Assembly: GCA_030824095.1 (NCBI GenBank)
Contig: JAVBYK010000216.1
Coordinates: forward strand, 1 to 9,403
From: a bacterium
GTDB lineage: Bacteria > Pseudomonadota > Gammaproteobacteria > Burkholderiales > Burkholderiaceae_C
Length of the DNA: 9,403 nt
Direction: 5' to 3'
The notes beneath the pieces were generated by a model that made no database searches, was not told the DNA's origin, and saw only the letters and a list, made by a program, of their open reading frames with translations. Both the position numbers and the translations under genes were made by a program. The first letter of the stretch is position 1; each line of letters opens with the position of its first letter. Positions 8,401 through 9,403 of this stretch are shown piece after piece.

Positions 8401-9363
8401 ATGACGACATCCACCATGCGGGACATTGACGAACGCACCAATCTGGCGGCCAACAGCATGTTCGAACTGCTGCTGTTCCGTTTGGGGGAGGCTCCTGGCA
8501 GCCAGCGTCGCGAGCTGTTTGGCATCAACGTGTTCAAGGTGCGCGAGATCCTGGTCATGCCCGAGATCACCGCCATGGTCAACATGCCGCCCACCGTGAT
8601 GGGCGTGGCCAATATCCGGGGCCAGATGATCACCGTGATCAACCTGCCCAAGGTGGTGGGCTGCAACCCGACCAAGGGCCTGGGCATTCTGCTGGTGACC
8701 GAGTTCGCCCGCACCACGCAGGCCTTTGCCGTGGAAGAAGTCAACGAAATCGTGCGCCTGGAGTGGAAACACGTGCTGTCCGCCGAGAGCAGCGGTGGCG
8801 GTCTGGTGACCAGCATTGCGCGCCTGGACGGCAATGCCGAAAACACCCGTCTGGCCCAGGTGCTGGATGTGGAGCAGATCCTGCGCGACGTCATGCCCAA
8901 TGAACACAAGTCCGACATCGACGAAGCCCAGGTGGGCTCGGTCAAGCTGCCACCCGGCACCGTGGTGCTGGCTGCCGACGACTCGGCTGTGGCACGCATG
9001 ATGATCGAGCAGGGCTTCAAGGCCATGGGCATTCCCTACATCATGACCAAGACCGGCCAGGAAGCCTGGGACACGCTGCAGTCCATTGCCGCCAAGGCCG
9101 AGGCCGAAGGCAAGACGGTGCAGGACAAGGTCTCCGTGGTGCTGACCGACCTGGAAATGCCGGTCATGGACGGCTTCACGCTGACCCGCAACATCAAGCA
9201 GGATGGCAAGTACAAGGGCATTCCGGTCATCATCCACTCGTCGCTGACCGGCACCGCCAACGAAGGGCACGTCAAGAGCGTTGGCGCCGATGCCTACATC
9301 GCCAAGTTCGTGGCCGAAGAGTTGGGCGCCACCATTCGGCAGGTGCTGGCCCGCCAGGGCTGA
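8401..9363 (+). CDS. cheV: Chemotaxis coupling/adaptation protein CheV (CheW domain + receiver)
   Basis: This 320-residue protein has the normal CheV length and order. The CheW-like domain (about 17-165) holds ELFGINVFKVREIL (38-51), GVANIRGQMITVINL (68-82) and a conserved AFAVEEVNEIVRLEW segment (108-122). The receiver domain (about 187-318) has the acidic pair Asp193/Asp194 (LAADDS), phospho-acceptor Asp250 in VLTDLEMPVMDGFTLT, a Ser at 280-281 in HSSLTG, and Lys302 in YIAKF. All key phosphorylation residues are therefore present. CheV links chemoreceptors to the kinase CheA at the cell pole, and phosphorylation of its receiver is thought to tune kinase output. No other chemotaxis gene is visible in the window, so it may be an orphan cheV, although the right flank is not seen. 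The start at 8401 is chosen because it fits family N-termini and has a GGA at suitable distance. The 61-base gap from mltA may hold its own promoter, but I find no convincing -35/-10 or sigma-28 motif. Confidence 0.96.
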   Translation: MTTSTMRDIDERTNLAANSMFELLLFRLGEAPGSQRRELFGINVFKVREILVMPEITAMVNMPPTVMGVANIRGQMITVINLPKVVGCNPTKGLGILLVTEFARTTQAFAVEEVNEIVRLEWKHVLSAESSGGGLVTSIARLDGNAENTRLAQVLDVEQILRDVMPNEHKSDIDEAQVGSVKLPPGTVVLAADDSAVARMMIEQGFKAMGIPYIMTKTGQEAWDTLQSIAAKAEAEGKTVQDKVSVVLTDLEMPVMDGFTLTRNIKQDGKYKGIPVIIHSSLTGTANEGHVKSVGADAYIAKFVAEELGATIRQVLARQG

Positions 9364-9370
9364 GCCGTTT

Positions 9371-9392
9371 AGCGCACCGTCAAGCGCACTTG
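9371..9392. repeat. AGCGCAC direct repeat and small dyad after cheV
   Basis: AGCGCAC occurs at 9371-9377 and 9383-9389, a 12-base spacing. The second copy is inside a CAAG-CGCA-CTTG dyad (9381-9392). It sits between cheV and the window end and could belong to the promoter region of the next gene or to a weak terminator, but it is short enough to be chance. Confidence 0.25.
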
Positions 9393-9403
9393 TAGCTCGC
9401 TGA

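Overview
The window reads as ordinary chromosomal DNA of a high-GC betaproteobacterium, most likely a member of the Comamonadaceae (Rhodoferax/Polaromonas/Curvibacter-like). This rests on the protein sequences, the gene order glnE | yhdP-nit, and a short intergenic repeat at about 6981-7041 of a kind I recall from Comamonadaceae genomes. The assignment is from memory and was not checked by database search.

Layout. Positions 1-1964 (minus strand) hold the N-terminal two thirds of glnE, the bifunctional glutamine synthetase adenylyltransferase/removase. The left window edge cuts it just before the second catalytic motif. Fifteen bases away and divergent, 1980-6149 (plus) encodes a 1389-residue YhdP-type AsmA-like inner-membrane protein. 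It overlaps by 4 bases (ATGA) a carbon-nitrogen hydrolase of the Nit family (6146-6961). A 66-base convergent gap carrying the short repeat follows. Next comes a 50-residue membrane-protein ORF on the minus strand (7028-7180), whose start codon overlaps the start codon of mltA on the plus strand. mltA (7179-8339) encodes a lipoprotein lytic transglycosylase. After a 61-base gap with nested inverted repeats lies cheV (8401-9363), a CheW-receiver fusion. The last 40 bases have no gene.

How the genes relate. glnE sets glutamine synthetase activity according to nitrogen status. yhdP and nit look like one transcription unit: envelope phospholipid transport plus a probable metabolite-repair amidase. 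mltA cleaves peptidoglycan at the outer membrane, and cheV couples receptors to CheA and adapts the signal. The genes are housekeeping and envelope/motility functions rather than one pathway. I see no mobile element, CRISPR array, tRNA, rRNA or defence system, and no convincing new multi-gene system.

The points worth a second look are small-scale. They are the two divergent gene pairs with almost no intergenic space, the tiny membrane ORF whose stop codon lies in the repeat, and three alternating copies of GGCGTTA between mltA and cheV that could form two mutually exclusive hairpins.
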